Below, piece after piece: positions 23,385 to 32,128 of a stretch of DNA of 64,000 nucleotides. Every line of letters begins with the position of its first letter. Within the stretch, counting starts at the first letter, position 1. Origin of the DNA: Corynebacterium lactis. Lineage in GTDB: Bacteria > Actinomycetota > Actinomycetes > Mycobacteriales > Mycobacteriaceae. A program made the translations under genes and the position numbers. A model generated the notes under the pieces. That model made no database searches. It worked only from the letters and a program-made list of their open reading frames with translations, and was not told the origin of the DNA. The DNA lies in contig NZ_ULHE01000003.1 in assembly GCF_900519355.1 (NCBI RefSeq), forward strand, positions 186,001 through 250,000, given 5' to 3'.

Positions 23385-23417
23385 GCCCAGCGAGCTACCG
23401 AGCTGCTCCACCCCGCG
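23344..23417 (-). tRNA. Initiator tRNA-fMet (anticodon CAT)
   Basis: The sequence begins CGCGGGGTGGAGCAG. The anticodon stem-loop is CTGGGCTCATAACCCAG, with the three G-C pairs diagnostic of initiator tRNA, and the first base is unpaired with position 72. The T arm is GTAGG-TTCGAAT-CCTGC. It has 74 nt without an encoded CCA. It is the probable attachment site of the element to the left, whose xis-like and regulatory genes abut its 3' end. Confidence 0.93.
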
Positions 23418-23512
23418 TCAACTGTCCAGCACTCTTGCGAGCACTTACAGCGGGTGTCGGCCTTGCTGACCAACGAGTTAAAACTCTAACACGCACCCCC
23501 AGACAAACACCA

Positions 23513-23552
23513 ATCCCCAGGTCATGGCCGTAAAGCCAGAGAACCTGGGGAT
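23513..23552 (-). terminator. Terminator of the UPF0182 gene
   Basis: ATCCCCAGGT (minus strand, 23552 leftwards) pairs with ACCTGGGGAT across a loop that itself holds TGGC/GCCA. It is 30 bp after the stop codon. A short T-rich tail (TGGTGTTTGTC) follows. Confidence 0.65.
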
Positions 23553-23581
23553 CAGCGAAAGGAAATAACGGAGGCGCCTAC

Positions 23582-26578
23582 CTACTGCCCGTTGGCCTTC
23601 TGGTAATCCGCAGCTGCGCGATCGAGCTCCGCCAGCGCCTGCCCCTGGGCCGCGTAGTCCCCGGACTTCTGGGCGTCGGAAAGCTTCTTCAGCGCATCCG
23701 AGATGCGACCGGCGGCGGCGTCGCGCGCGGCAACGTCGACCTTGCGCTGAGCATCCGTCGCGGCCGTATCCTTGGCGCCGTCCGTGCCCGGCTGAGCGTT
23801 CTGATCCTTCGCCTGCGCGCTGTCCGCACCTTCTGCCTCGCCGCGGACCTTGGTCACGGCGGCGGGGTCAATACCGACCTGGCTGAGAGCCTCGGCGACC
23901 GTCGCCCCGTAGCCGACCTGGCCGCGGTAGGACACGAGGATGCGCAGCAGCTTCGGGAAAGCCGTCGCCTGCTCCTTGCGCTCGGTGTACACCGGCTCGA
24001 CGTAGAGAATCTCGCCGTCGCCGACCGGGAGGGTCAGCAGGTTACCGTTGGTGACCTTGTTGGTTCCCTCTAGCAGCGTGCGATCCTGGGCGACCTTGTC
24101 GGCACTCATCATCGTGTCCTGCGCCTGGCGCGGGCCCATCGTCTGGGTGTTCGTCGGCAGCGCCCGAATGGTGATCTTGCCGTAGGTCTCCGGGTCGGAC
24201 GACACCGCCATGTGCGCGGTCAGGAACTCACGCTCCAGGCCGCGGTATGCGGAGATCAGCTGGAAGCTGGGCTTGCCCGTCTTCGGGTCGGAGGCCACGA
24301 CGTAGTACGGCGGCTGCGAGAGCTTCTTCGACTCCGGCGCGGTCGGGTCCGACGGGACCGACCAGAAGGAGTCGTTCGCGAAGAAGATTCCGGGGTCGTC
24401 CACGTGGTACTTCGCCATCAGCTCGCGCTGCACCTTGAACAGGTCCTCGGGGTAGCGCAGGTGGTCGCCCAGCTCCGCCGAGATTTCCTTCTTCGGCTTG
24501 ACGACGCCGGGGAACACGCCCTCCCACGCCTTGAGCACGGGGTCGGACTCATCAAACTCATAGAGCTCCACGGTGCCGTCGTAGGCATCGACGGTCGCCT
24601 TCACCGAGTTCCGGATATACGAGACCTCGCTATTGGGCAGCGGACGTGGGGTGCCGTCGGGGTTCACCGAGTCCTGGGTCGTCTGCTGCAGGCTCATGCG
24701 CTGCGAGTACGGCATCTTATTCAAGGTGGTGTAGCCGTCGACGATCCACTTGATGCGACCATCAACCACGGCCGGGTAGGTCTTGGTGTCCGTGGTCAGC
24801 CACGGCGCGACCTTCTGGACGCGGTCGCGCGGGTCACGGTTGTAGACGATCTTGGAGTCCGGGCCGATGCGGTCCGACAGCAGGATGTTCAGCTCCTGGT
24901 AACGGGTCGCGAACATAGCGCGGGCGAAGATATTGCCAACGCCGACGCCGCCGGCGCCGTCGTACGTGAAGTTGCGGCCGTCGGCGTCGTACTCGTAGTC
25001 CTTGCCATCGCCATTGCCACCGATGATGGCGTAGTCGGCATCCGAGTTCGCGATGACCGGGCCGAAGTAGATGCGCGGCTGCTTCAGGTTCAGGTTCATG
25101 CCGTTCGGGTCCTCGGACTCGAACAGGTCCGCCACCGTGTAGAGCGGGTAGCCACCGCGGGTGGAGCCGGACTCGGAGGCGACCTCGTCGACCTTGTTGG
25201 CGGGGGCCGCGATGAAGCCGTTGCCGTGGGTGTAGACGGTGTGGCGGTTGATCCAGTCGTTCTGGTTGCCCTGCAGCGTGCGCGGATTCAACTCACGCGC
25301 GGCGACGACGAAGTCACGCGTCTGGCCGTCCACCTTGTAGCGGTCGATCGACAGCGGGTCGGAGAAACCGTAGAAGTTCTTCAGCTGGCGCTGCTGGGTG
25401 AAGGTGCGCGGGAGCACCTCCGGGTCCAGGATGCGGATATTGTTCAGCGTCGCACTGTCGCGGGAGATGGAGTCGGCACCGGCCTCCGCAGCCTTCTTGT
25501 CGCCCTCCTTCTCCACGGGCACGCCCCAGTCGCGCTGGATGGAGACCTTATCGTCGGTCAGGCCGTAGTGGTAGCGGGTCGACTCGATATTGCGGGCGAT
25601 GTACTCGCGCTCCTTCGCCGCGCGGTTCGGAGTCACCGAGAACTGCTCCACCGCCAGCGGCCATGCGACGCCGATTAAACCAGCGGAGACCAGCATCAGG
25701 ACGGTCGCGAACGCCGGGATGGACAGGTTGCGCAGGAAGATGGATGCGAAGAACGCGGCGGCGACCACAATCGCGATAACCAGCAGCGTAATCTTCGCCG
25801 GAAGCAGCGCATTGATGTCCGTGTAGGAGCCACCCGTGAAGGTGGCCTGCTTGTTGTTGAGCAGCTCGTAGCGGTCCAGCCAGTAGGAGACGGCCTTGAG
25901 CAGCATGAACACACCGGCCCAGGAGGCCAGCTGGGCTCGCGCCGCACCGGAAACGCGGGTCTTCTCCCCCGTCATCGGGTTGCCCGCACGGATCCCGCCG
26001 AGGAAGTAGTGCGTCACCAACGACAGCAGGAAGGCCACGACCACCATGAGCACCAGCGTGGAGACCACGAAGGTCAAAAGCGGAAGCTGGAAGGCGTAGA
26101 ACCCCAAATCCTTGCCGTACTGCGCGTCGGTTTTCCCGAAGGACTGGCGGTGCAAAAAGAGCTGCACGATCTGCCAGTTGCCCTGCCCAACCAGGCCGCC
26201 GAGCACGCCGAAGATGAGCGGCAGAGTGACCAGGACCGATTTGGAGCCCGACTCCGCCATCCGTCGATAAGCGGCCTGCGGACTGCGCGGGTCCATCAGC
26301 CCCAGATCGGCCGGGCGCCCCTTCCACGCCAGCCACATCGCCGCGAACGTCAGCGCAGCAGCCACGAGACCCACGACGAAGAAGAGGATGATTCGTGTCA
26401 CCCAGGTCGTCGCGAAGACGCCGCGAAAACCAACTTCGCCGTACCACTGAAAGTCGGCGTAGAGGTTAACAAGGATCGGAATTACGAAAGTCAGGACGGC
26501 AATCACCATCACGGCGATGGCGATTCCTCCCGGGCGGCCGTTGCCCGCCTTGGGCGGCCGGGTCGCGTTGAAAGACAA
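23582..26578 (-). CDS. UPF0182 family membrane protein
   Basis: A 998-residue protein with seven N-terminal transmembrane segments (to about residue 310), a very large extracytoplasmic domain and an Ala/Gln/Asp-rich C-terminal coiled tail. The domain contains blocks such as RDWGVPVEKEGDKK and NNIRILDPEVLP. Size and layout match UPF0182 (COG1615), which is conserved across Actinobacteria but lacks a settled function. The divergent PPA1309-family gene is its usual neighbour. It is intact. Confidence 0.92.
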   Translation of the reverse strand: MSFNATRPPKAGNGRPGGIAIAVMVIAVLTFVIPILVNLYADFQWYGEVGFRGVFATTWVTRIILFFVVGLVAAALTFAAMWLAWKGRPADLGLMDPRSPQAAYRRMAESGSKSVLVTLPLIFGVLGGLVGQGNWQIVQLFLHRQSFGKTDAQYGKDLGFYAFQLPLLTFVVSTLVLMVVVAFLLSLVTHYFLGGIRAGNPMTGEKTRVSGAARAQLASWAGVFMLLKAVSYWLDRYELLNNKQATFTGGSYTDINALLPAKITLLVIAIVVAAAFFASIFLRNLSIPAFATVLMLVSAGLIGVAWPLAVEQFSVTPNRAAKEREYIARNIESTRYHYGLTDDKVSIQRDWGVPVEKEGDKKAAEAGADSISRDSATLNNIRILDPEVLPRTFTQQRQLKNFYGFSDPLSIDRYKVDGQTRDFVVAARELNPRTLQGNQNDWINRHTVYTHGNGFIAAPANKVDEVASESGSTRGGYPLYTVADLFESEDPNGMNLNLKQPRIYFGPVIANSDADYAIIGGNGDGKDYEYDADGRNFTYDGAGGVGVGNIFARAMFATRYQELNILLSDRIGPDSKIVYNRDPRDRVQKVAPWLTTDTKTYPAVVDGRIKWIVDGYTTLNKMPYSQRMSLQQTTQDSVNPDGTPRPLPNSEVSYIRNSVKATVDAYDGTVELYEFDESDPVLKAWEGVFPGVVKPKKEISAELGDHLRYPEDLFKVQRELMAKYHVDDPGIFFANDSFWSVPSDPTAPESKKLSQPPYYVVASDPKTGKPSFQLISAYRGLEREFLTAHMAVSSDPETYGKITIRALPTNTQTMGPRQAQDTMMSADKVAQDRTLLEGTNKVTNGNLLTLPVGDGEILYVEPVYTERKEQATAFPKLLRILVSYRGQVGYGATVAEALSQVGIDPAAVTKVRGEAEGADSAQAKDQNAQPGTDGAKDTAATDAQRKVDVAARDAAAGRISDALKKLSDAQKSGDYAAQGQALAELDRAAADYQKANGQ

Positions 26579-26702
26579 CGTCTCTCCTATTCAATTGGGT
26601 GATGCGCCGAGGCGCTCATCCGGGGAGTCGATTTTGGACTATTCCTCATCTACTCTAAAGAAAGTTTTTAAGAATTTTCTGGGACCGGGAGAGTAGGCAC
26701 AC

Positions 26703-27278
26703 ATGGACGCAACTTCAGGGGCTCGTGACCACACCAGCCAGCAGGCCCTGAACCGCGCGGTTCGCGAGGCAGTCGAGTACGTCCATGCGGAGGGCTGGGA
26801 CCATCCCCCAAGCCTGTTCGCGCTCGTCCCCACCACCGCGCTTGCCGACGCCATCGCCGACGACCTCCTGGACAGTTCGCCGTTGACCGTGATTGCGCAA
26901 GAGCCCCTCCCCGAGGGCATCGAGGGCGGCAGCCCGGAGCTGGCCGACTTTATCGCCCGGACGTCGTGGCCTGCCGGAGTCGTGGGCGCGGTGCTGGCGC
27001 AGGAGGTGCTGATCGTCCCGCCCGAGGAGGCCGAGAGCTTTGGCGATGCGTCTCTCGACGAGGTTCGAGCGCACGCCGATGGGCACCGGGCTCGCCAGGC
27101 GAGACTGTTTACGGGAGTCATTACAGATGGCCCGAACCTGACCCTGATCCAGCCACGCCCGACCGAGAGCGAGCTGGAAGCAGCCGGCCCCTTTGCGGAA
27201 GATGATATCGAGCTGAGAGACGGATCCGGGCTCGCAAACGGCGTAACGCAAGCGCTCTATGGGACATTTGATGCCTAA
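26703..27278 (+). CDS. PPA1309 family protein
   Basis: A 191-residue soluble acidic protein. SQQALNRAVREAVEYVHAEGWDHPPSLFALV at the N-terminus and the WPAGVVGAVLAQEVLI block are typical of the PPA1309 family. That family almost always lies beside UPF0182 in corynebacteria and relatives. Function unknown. Transcribed divergently from the UPF0182 gene across 124 bp. Confidence 0.85.
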   Translation: MDATSGARDHTSQQALNRAVREAVEYVHAEGWDHPPSLFALVPTTALADAIADDLLDSSPLTVIAQEPLPEGIEGGSPELADFIARTSWPAGVVGAVLAQEVLIVPPEEAESFGDASLDEVRAHADGHRARQARLFTGVITDGPNLTLIQPRPTESELEAAGPFAEDDIELRDGSGLANGVTQALYGTFDA

Positions 27279-27315
27279 TGTGACATCTGTGGTTATCATG
27301 GTGGGTAAACATCGG

Positions 27316-27347
27316 TTGACAACACCGACCAAACCGAGTTGTATAAC
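27316..27347 (+). promoter_or_regulatory. Promoter-like site upstream of the GDSL lipase
   Basis: A perfect -35 TTGACA (27316-27321) precedes TATAAC (27342-27347) with a long 20-bp spacer; TTGTAT gives 17 bp. A terminator-like hairpin begins only 10 bp downstream. Confidence 0.4.
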
Positions 27348-27356
27348 AGAGTGATA

Positions 27357-27388
27357 AAGACGCACGCTCTAAGCGTCTTCTTATTTTT
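27357..27388 (+). terminator. Terminator or attenuator before the GDSL lipase
   Basis: AAGACGC and GCGTCTT form a 7-bp stem with a 9-nt loop, then CTTATTTTT. It can end the PPA1309 transcript, but it also lies just inside a transcript from the promoter-like site at 27316. Confidence 0.7.
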
Positions 27389-27490
27389 CGCTTCTCAGAA
27401 TTAGCGCCAGGCTCGTTCGTACACAGATTTCTAACGAAACTGCACAGAACGAGCCTCGCTCCGAGTCCCCCTTCAAGAGGTTTGTAGATA

Positions 27491-28330
27491 ATGCAGAACA
27501 ACGTCGTTCGTCGCGCCGCGCTTCCCGTTGCCGCTATCGCTACCATGGCCGCTTCCCTGCTCTCCGGTGGCGTCGCCGACGCCCTTCCGGCTGGCAAGTA
27601 CGTGGCATTCGGCGACTCCTTCCCGGCCAACCCGGGCCAGGCTGACCCGGCCGTCCCGGGCCGCGGTGGCTGCCCGGTCTCCTCGTCCAACATTGGCACC
27701 CACGTTGCCGCCCAGACGGGCCTCGAGCTGCACGACTACTCCTGCAACGGCACCACCGTTTTCATGCCGAACCAGCCTCAGAAGAGCATTATCGGCCAGG
27801 TCGATAACGCCATCGCTCAGGGTTCCCTGTCGCACGACACCCAGCTGGCCACCTTCTTCGTCGGCGCGAACGACACCATGCAGGGCGCAATTCTTCCTGT
27901 CCCGATGCAGGATGACCTCTACAACAAGAACCTGACCGAGGCTATCCGCAAGGCCCAGGCTGCGGCACCGCAGGCACGCATCATGGTGATCGGCTACCCG
28001 GCCTTCACCTCTGCCGACGAGACCCACTACGCCTGCCCGATCAACTCCAACGGCTTCGCGCCGCACATCCCGGCTGGCCTGCTCAACACCGTCGAGATGA
28101 ACCTGCAGAAGCGCCAGGAGCGCGCCGCCGCCGAGACCGGCGTTGGCTTCGTCAACCTGAAGGAAGTTTCCAACATCGACGTCGCAATGTGCGGCGCTGA
28201 CGGCGAGCGCCAGGTCTCCGCGATCCTGGACTCCGACACTTCTTCCTACAACATGACCAACCACCCGACCTTCCACGGCTCTCAGGTGATGGGCACCACC
28301 ATCGCTAACGTCTACAAGTCGACCTTCTAA
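27491..28330 (+). CDS. Secreted SGNH/GDSL lipase-esterase
   Basis: A 279-residue protein with a Sec signal peptide (to about ADA, residue 32). Block I is AFGDSFPAN, block III FVGAND and block V HPTFHGS, giving the Ser-Asp-His set of SGNH hydrolases. Paired Cys (GGCPVS, YSCNG, YACPI, AMCGA) suggest two disulfides. This matches secreted corynebacterial lipases acting on host or skin lipids. AAGAGG lies upstream at longish spacing. Codon choice is strongly biased to C-ending codons, suggesting high expression. Confidence 0.9.
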   Translation: MQNNVVRRAALPVAAIATMAASLLSGGVADALPAGKYVAFGDSFPANPGQADPAVPGRGGCPVSSSNIGTHVAAQTGLELHDYSCNGTTVFMPNQPQKSIIGQVDNAIAQGSLSHDTQLATFFVGANDTMQGAILPVPMQDDLYNKNLTEAIRKAQAAAPQARIMVIGYPAFTSADETHYACPINSNGFAPHIPAGLLNTVEMNLQKRQERAAAETGVGFVNLKEVSNIDVAMCGADGERQVSAILDSDTSSYNMTNHPTFHGSQVMGTTIANVYKSTF

Positions 28331-28361
28331 CTGGGCATCCCCCCCCTCTTGCAGGTCTAAC

Positions 28362-29071
28362 TTGATAGGACTGGGAACTCTCATCAACGTCGCCGGCATC
28401 ATTGCCGGCGGCGTTTTTGGCGTAGCTGTGGGGCACCGGCTCAGCGCCCGGATGCAGGAAACGCTCCTCGCGGCGACGGGCATGTCCGTCATCGGGCTGG
28501 CGCTGGCCGGGATGCTGTCGAAGATGTTCACCGTCACCGGCGGCCGCATCGAGGCAGGCGGCACCATCATGCTTGTGGTCAGCCTCGCCGCGGGCGCGGT
28601 CATCGGCGAGCTGATCGACCTCGATGGCGCGATTGTCCGCTTCGGCCACTGGCTGCAGGTCAAGAGCCGCAGCAGCGGCGATGCGCTCTTCGTCACCGCC
28701 TTCGTCAACGCGTCCGTGACCGTCGCTGTCGGCGCCATGGCAATCCTCGGCGCCATCGAGGACGGCCTGGGCGACCCCAGCATCCTCATCGCGAAGGCGC
28801 TTCTCGACGCCATCATCATCGCCGTCATGGCCGCAGCTCAGGGGCGCGGGTGCATTTTCTCTGCCATCCCGGTGGCCATCTTCCAGGGCGTGTTTACCGT
28901 CGTGGGATTCCTCGGCGGGGCGGCCCTGCCCCAGCCGGCGCTGGACAACCTCTCGCTGGTCGGCTCCCTGCTCATTGCGTGCGTGGGCCTGAACATCATC
29001 CGCGAGCGAAGATTCGCGTCGCCAACCTGCTCCCTGCCCTGGTCATCGCGACCGTCTGGGGGATGTTCTAG
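28362..29071 (+). CDS. DUF554 membrane protein with a 3' frameshift
   Basis: About 236 residues with seven hydrophobic segments, beginning with LGTLINVAGIIAGGVFG as in DUF554 (YdfK-like) proteins of unknown transport function. The annotated frame breaks after GLNIIRE. The expected ending KIRVANLLPALVIATVWGMF is encoded one frame over and stops at 29071, while the unshifted frame runs on to 29090. One base appears missing near 29010. Sequencing error or a recent mutation are both possible. Confidence 0.8.
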
Positions 29072-29102
29072 TTTCCGACGTGGCTTCTAGGCCTACCGAG
29101 GC

Positions 29103-30443
29103 CTAGAACGACACCTGCATCGCCAGCGCGACGATGCACAGCACCAGCGATAGCGGCACGTAGACGTACCGGCCGACGGCGTACCAGGCCACGCCACGGG
29201 TGCGGGCCGCGGACTGATTGACCGCCGCGAGCAGGTCCTCGCGCTTCATTACCCAGAACCAGGACACGGCGCCGAGCGTCGCTCCAATCGGGATGATGTA
29301 GATGGAGACCAGGTCCATCCACGGCCCCCAGGAGCTAATCGCCTCCATGCCGAGGCCAGCTCCCAGGCACACCACGCACAGCGCGACCAGGACGGTGCGG
29401 CGGGACAGCGTCGGAAAGCGGTGCAGGAAGGACTCGCCCACCGCTTCAAGCATGTTCTGCAGCGAGCTAATGCCGGCGAAGATCATGGCGACATAGAGGA
29501 TGACTGCGAAGAGCTGGCCGAAGGGGATGCCCTGCAGGATCGTCGGCAGCGTGACGAAGAGCAGGCCGGGGCCCGCGGTGACGTCCATCGAGTAGGCGAA
29601 GCAGGCGGGGATAATGACGAGCGCGGCGACGACGGCGGCGATGGTATCGAAAAGCGCGGTCTTCTGAGACACGCGCACCACGTCTTCCTTGTTGGAGAGG
29701 TACGCGCCGTAAACAATCATGCCGCTGCCCGTAATCGACAGGGAGAAAAACGCCTGCCCCATCGCCCACAGCCACACCTCGGGGTTGAAGAACGCGTCCG
29801 GGTCGACGGTGAACATGAACTTGTAGCCCTCGATTGCTCCCGGGAGGAAGGCCACGCGCACCGCAAGGATGAGGAAGATGATGAAGAACAGCGGCATCAT
29901 CACCTTGTTCGTCCGCTCAATGCTCTTCGCGCCGAGAAACAGCGTCGCCAGCGTGCCGACGACCACGATCACGTGGAAGGGCACGACGGAGAACCCGGAC
30001 TCGGAGAAGGATGCGAACCAGGTCGGCGCGCCGGCGCTCATGAGGGTGCCGGTGGCGGAATCGAACAGCGCCTTGAAGACATAGGCCACGATGATGGCGT
30101 AGCCGATGGCAATACACATCGAGCCCGCCAGGGGCAGCCAGCCGAGCGCCCCGCCAATCTTGCCGAGTCCTCTCCCCCGCGTCGCCCACGCGTTGCGGTA
30201 GGACCCCACCGTGCCGGTGCGGGCGAGGCGGCCCACCGCGAACTCCGTCGGCAGCGCCACCAGGCTGAAGAGCAGCACGAAGAAGACGTAAATCAGCAGG
30301 AACGCCCCGCCGCCGTTCGTGCCCAGCTTGTTGGGGAATCCCCAGACGTTCGCCATACCGACGGCCGAGCCCACCGAGGCCAAGATGAAGCCCCAGTGGG
30401 TGCCGAAATGGTGCTTGTGGTGGGTTCCAGTGCTGTTACTCAC
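29103..30443 (-). CDS. Sodium:neurotransmitter symporter (NSS/SNF) family transporter
   Basis: A 446-residue protein with about eleven helices. WGFILASVGSAVGMANVWGFP near the N-terminus contains the unwound TM1 sodium and substrate site of LeuT-type carriers. A His-rich N-terminus (HHKHHFGTH) is unusual. Bacterial members are mostly sodium-coupled amino-acid importers; the substrate is not evident. It ends 4 bp before the next convergent or downstream features and is preceded by the PEP-mutase-family gene on the same strand. Confidence 0.85.
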   Translation of the reverse strand: MSNSTGTHHKHHFGTHWGFILASVGSAVGMANVWGFPNKLGTNGGGAFLLIYVFFVLLFSLVALPTEFAVGRLARTGTVGSYRNAWATRGRGLGKIGGALGWLPLAGSMCIAIGYAIIVAYVFKALFDSATGTLMSAGAPTWFASFSESGFSVVPFHVIVVVGTLATLFLGAKSIERTNKVMMPLFFIIFLILAVRVAFLPGAIEGYKFMFTVDPDAFFNPEVWLWAMGQAFFSLSITGSGMIVYGAYLSNKEDVVRVSQKTALFDTIAAVVAALVIIPACFAYSMDVTAGPGLLFVTLPTILQGIPFGQLFAVILYVAMIFAGISSLQNMLEAVGESFLHRFPTLSRRTVLVALCVVCLGAGLGMEAISSWGPWMDLVSIYIIPIGATLGAVSWFWVMKREDLLAAVNQSAARTRGVAWYAVGRYVYVPLSLVLCIVALAMQVSF

Positions 30444-30447
30444 ACAT

Positions 30448-31314
30448 CTAACAGTAGCGGTTTAGTACCCCAACTCGTCCATTACCCTGCAGATATCCTG
30501 GCCCAGCGCGGCTACTCCCATCCCTCCAGCTGCCCTTCGCCAGCTTCGCGATTTCCATCTGCCAGGTCGGACCGAAGGAGCCCCGGCGCACGCCCAGGGC
30601 CTCTAGCTCCGCCCTACAACCGAGGGCGTGGCCGGAGACCGGGTTGACCGTCGCGTTGACGGGGACGCTCACGGCGTCGACAAGCGCGCGCATGTCGGAG
30701 GCGGAGGAGACGGCGACGGGATAGACGCTGCGCGCGCCGGCGGACTCCATCAGCTGCACGCGCGCGAGGGCCTCCGCCAGCGGGTCGTCGAAGACCTTCG
30801 TGCCGTGCTTGAACGCATCGGTGCGGCCGTTGATGACGACCGGCAGGCCCAGGGCATCTGCGGCCTCGCGCACTCCGGCGATGAAGTCGGCGTGCTCGTC
30901 GCGCGAACGCACGCGCCCGCCATCGCGGTGGACCGTGTCCTCGATGTTCAGGCCCACCGCGCCGGCCTCGACCACGCGCTGCAGCAGCGTGCGCGGCGCC
31001 AGCCCGTAGCCGGAGTCCACATCGACGCTGACCGGCAGGTCCACCGACGCGGTAATCTGCCGCACGCGATCCATGTACTCGCCGAACGCCATGCGCTCAC
31101 CGTCCGGCTTGCCGACGGAATTCGCAACGGGGTGGGAACCAATGGTCAGGCCCTTGAACCCAGCGCTTTCGGCGAGCTGGGCGCTCCAGGCGTCCCACAC
31201 GGTCGGCAGCACAAAGAACTCGCCTGAGGCGTGGAGCTTGGCGAAGGCAGGGGCCTTGTCGCTCAGGTCGTGCGCGAGGGTTTCGGAATTGACAGTGCGG
31301 TCAGACTTTTCCAT
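30448..31314 (-). CDS. Isocitrate lyase/PEP mutase family enzyme, probably 3'-frameshifted
   Basis: I start at the ATG of MEKSDR (31314). It is a TIM barrel with VDVDSGYG (Mg-binding acidic loop), GLNIEDT and VVINGRTDAF, as in the PEP mutase/ICL family, such as carboxyvinyl-carboxyphosphonate phosphorylmutase-like or lyase enzymes. It lacks the KKCGH-type loop of true isocitrate lyase. After KLAKG the frame runs into an unlikely tail. One frame over it would read GQLEGWE and stop at 30512, so a base may be missing near 30535. Substrate unknown. Confidence 0.75.
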   Translation of the reverse strand: MEKSDRTVNSETLAHDLSDKAPAFAKLHASGEFFVLPTVWDAWSAQLAESAGFKGLTIGSHPVANSVGKPDGERMAFGEYMDRVRQITASVDLPVSVDVDSGYGLAPRTLLQRVVEAGAVGLNIEDTVHRDGGRVRSRDEHADFIAGVREAADALGLPVVINGRTDAFKHGTKVFDDPLAEALARVQLMESAGARSVYPVAVSSASDMRALVDAVSVPVNATVNPVSGHALGCRAELEALGVRRGSFGPTWQMEIAKLAKGSWRDGSSRAGPGYLQGNGRVGVLNRYC

Positions 31315-31355
31315 AGCGGCGATAGTAGTCCTCCGCGCGGATTGACGTGCGACCA

Positions 31356-31404
31356 TTGACTACGTAACTGCGCGGACGTACAGTTTTACGTACAGGAGGT
31401 ACGT
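31356..31404 (+). promoter_or_regulatory. Promoter and operator of the yefM-yoeB pair
   Basis: TTGACT (31356-31361), 17 bp, TACAGT (31379-31384) make a consensus promoter. ACGTAC occurs at 31376-31381 and 31388-31393, with GTACGT at 31399-31404. The last two form an inverted repeat around the AGGAG Shine-Dalgarno core. Binding by the antitoxin would cover both the -10 and the ribosome site. Confidence 0.65.
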
Positions 31405-31405
31405 C

Positions 31406-31660
31406 ATGAAAACGATGAGCTATACCGAGTCCCGCGCCAACTACGCCCAGGTCCTCGACGACGTCGTCAACGACCGCGAAGAAACCATCATCACGCGCGC
31501 CGGACACGAGCCCGTCGTGATCGTCTCCCTCGCGGAGTACGAGTCCCTGCGCGAGACCGCCTATCTTCTCCGCTCCCCTGCCAATGCCCAGCGCCTCCTC
31601 GGTTCCATCGACAACCTGGAGCGCGGGCGCGGCCAGCAGCACGAGCTTATCGAGGACTAG
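31406..31660 (+). CDS. yefM: YefM/Phd-family antitoxin
   Basis: An 84-residue protein. MSYTESRANYAQVLDDVVNDRE and the strand ETIITRAGHEPVVIVSLAEYESL are the classic YefM DNA-binding fold; the acidic C-terminal tail (NLERGRGQQHELIED) would wrap the toxin. AGGAGG precedes the ATG. The toxin gene follows after 3 bp. It should repress its own promoter through the ACGTAC repeats. Confidence 0.92.
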   Translation: MKTMSYTESRANYAQVLDDVVNDREETIITRAGHEPVVIVSLAEYESLRETAYLLRSPANAQRLLGSIDNLERGRGQQHELIED

Positions 31661-31663
31661 CCC

Positions 31664-31924
31664 GTGATTCTGGTCTGGGACGCCCTAGCTTGGGAGGACT
31701 ACCTCTGGTGGCAGGCCCAGGACCGGCGGACGCTCAAGCGCATCAACCAACTGATCAAGGACATCGCGCGCAACGGCAACGAGGGCATCGGGAAGCCGGA
31801 GGCACTGAAGCACGGGTTGGCCGGATACTGGTCGAGGCGGATTAGCGATGAGCACCGCCTCGTCTACAAGATTGTTGACGACGAAATCCGCATCGCCGCC
31901 TGCAGGTACCACTACGGGGGATGA
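31664..31924 (+). CDS. yoeB: YoeB/Txe-family mRNA interferase toxin
   Basis: An 86-residue protein from a GTG start. WDALAWEDYLWWQAQDRRTLKRI, GKPEALKHGLAGYWSRRI, DEHRLVYKI and the terminal CRYHYGG carry the Glu, Arg and His residues of the YoeB ribosome-dependent RNase site. It lies next to its antitoxin and is intact. It should cleave mRNA in the ribosomal A site when free. Confidence 0.92.
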   Translation: MILVWDALAWEDYLWWQAQDRRTLKRINQLIKDIARNGNEGIGKPEALKHGLAGYWSRRISDEHRLVYKIVDDEIRIAACRYHYGG

Positions 31925-31986
31925 GGTTTTAAGGTGGCGGCCTCTTAGGGCAGCGGCCTGAACACACCCGGTTTTTGCTGCTAGAG

Positions 31987-32081
31987 TCGGTCTTGTTCAT
32001 AAAGAGAAGGCGAGAGACCAAGCTCAACGACCCTTCAGCAACCTGCTTGTGAAAGCAAGGTGCTCCAGCTTGACCGATGAA
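31987..32081 (+). promoter_or_regulatory. SAM-I/IV-type riboswitch
   Basis: The core AAAGAGAAGGCGAGAGACC...GACCC..CAGCAACC...AGGTGCTCC resembles SAM-I/SAM-IV aptamers. TTCAT (31996-32000) pairs with ATGAA (32077-32081) as P1. ACCTGCTT pairs with AAGCAAGGT as P3. CAAGCT (32019-32024) can pair with AGCTTG (32067-32072) as the SAM-IV-type pseudoknot. Downstream, CTTCTTTT (32083-32090) can pair with AAAAGGAG (32116-32123), the Shine-Dalgarno of the next gene, suggesting translational control. Confidence 0.75.
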
Positions 32082-32128
32082 TCTTCTTTTTATGTTCGCC
32101 AACAATGCGCAACAGAAAAGGAGAATCA

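Noticed and set aside
24212..25678. 488-codon plus-strand open frame within the UPF0182 gene
   Set aside because: Arg/Val/Leu-rich sequence with no motif, fully antisense to a well-recognised protein; a GC-rich shadow frame.
27473..28828. 451-codon minus-strand frame over the lipase and DUF554 genes
   Set aside because: Antisense to two recognised genes, composition typical of a shadow frame, no family match.
31406..31924. Phd/Doc or RelBE rather than YefM/YoeB
   Set aside because: The toxin ends in HRLVYKI...CRYHYGG, characteristic of YoeB/Txe, not Doc or RelE.
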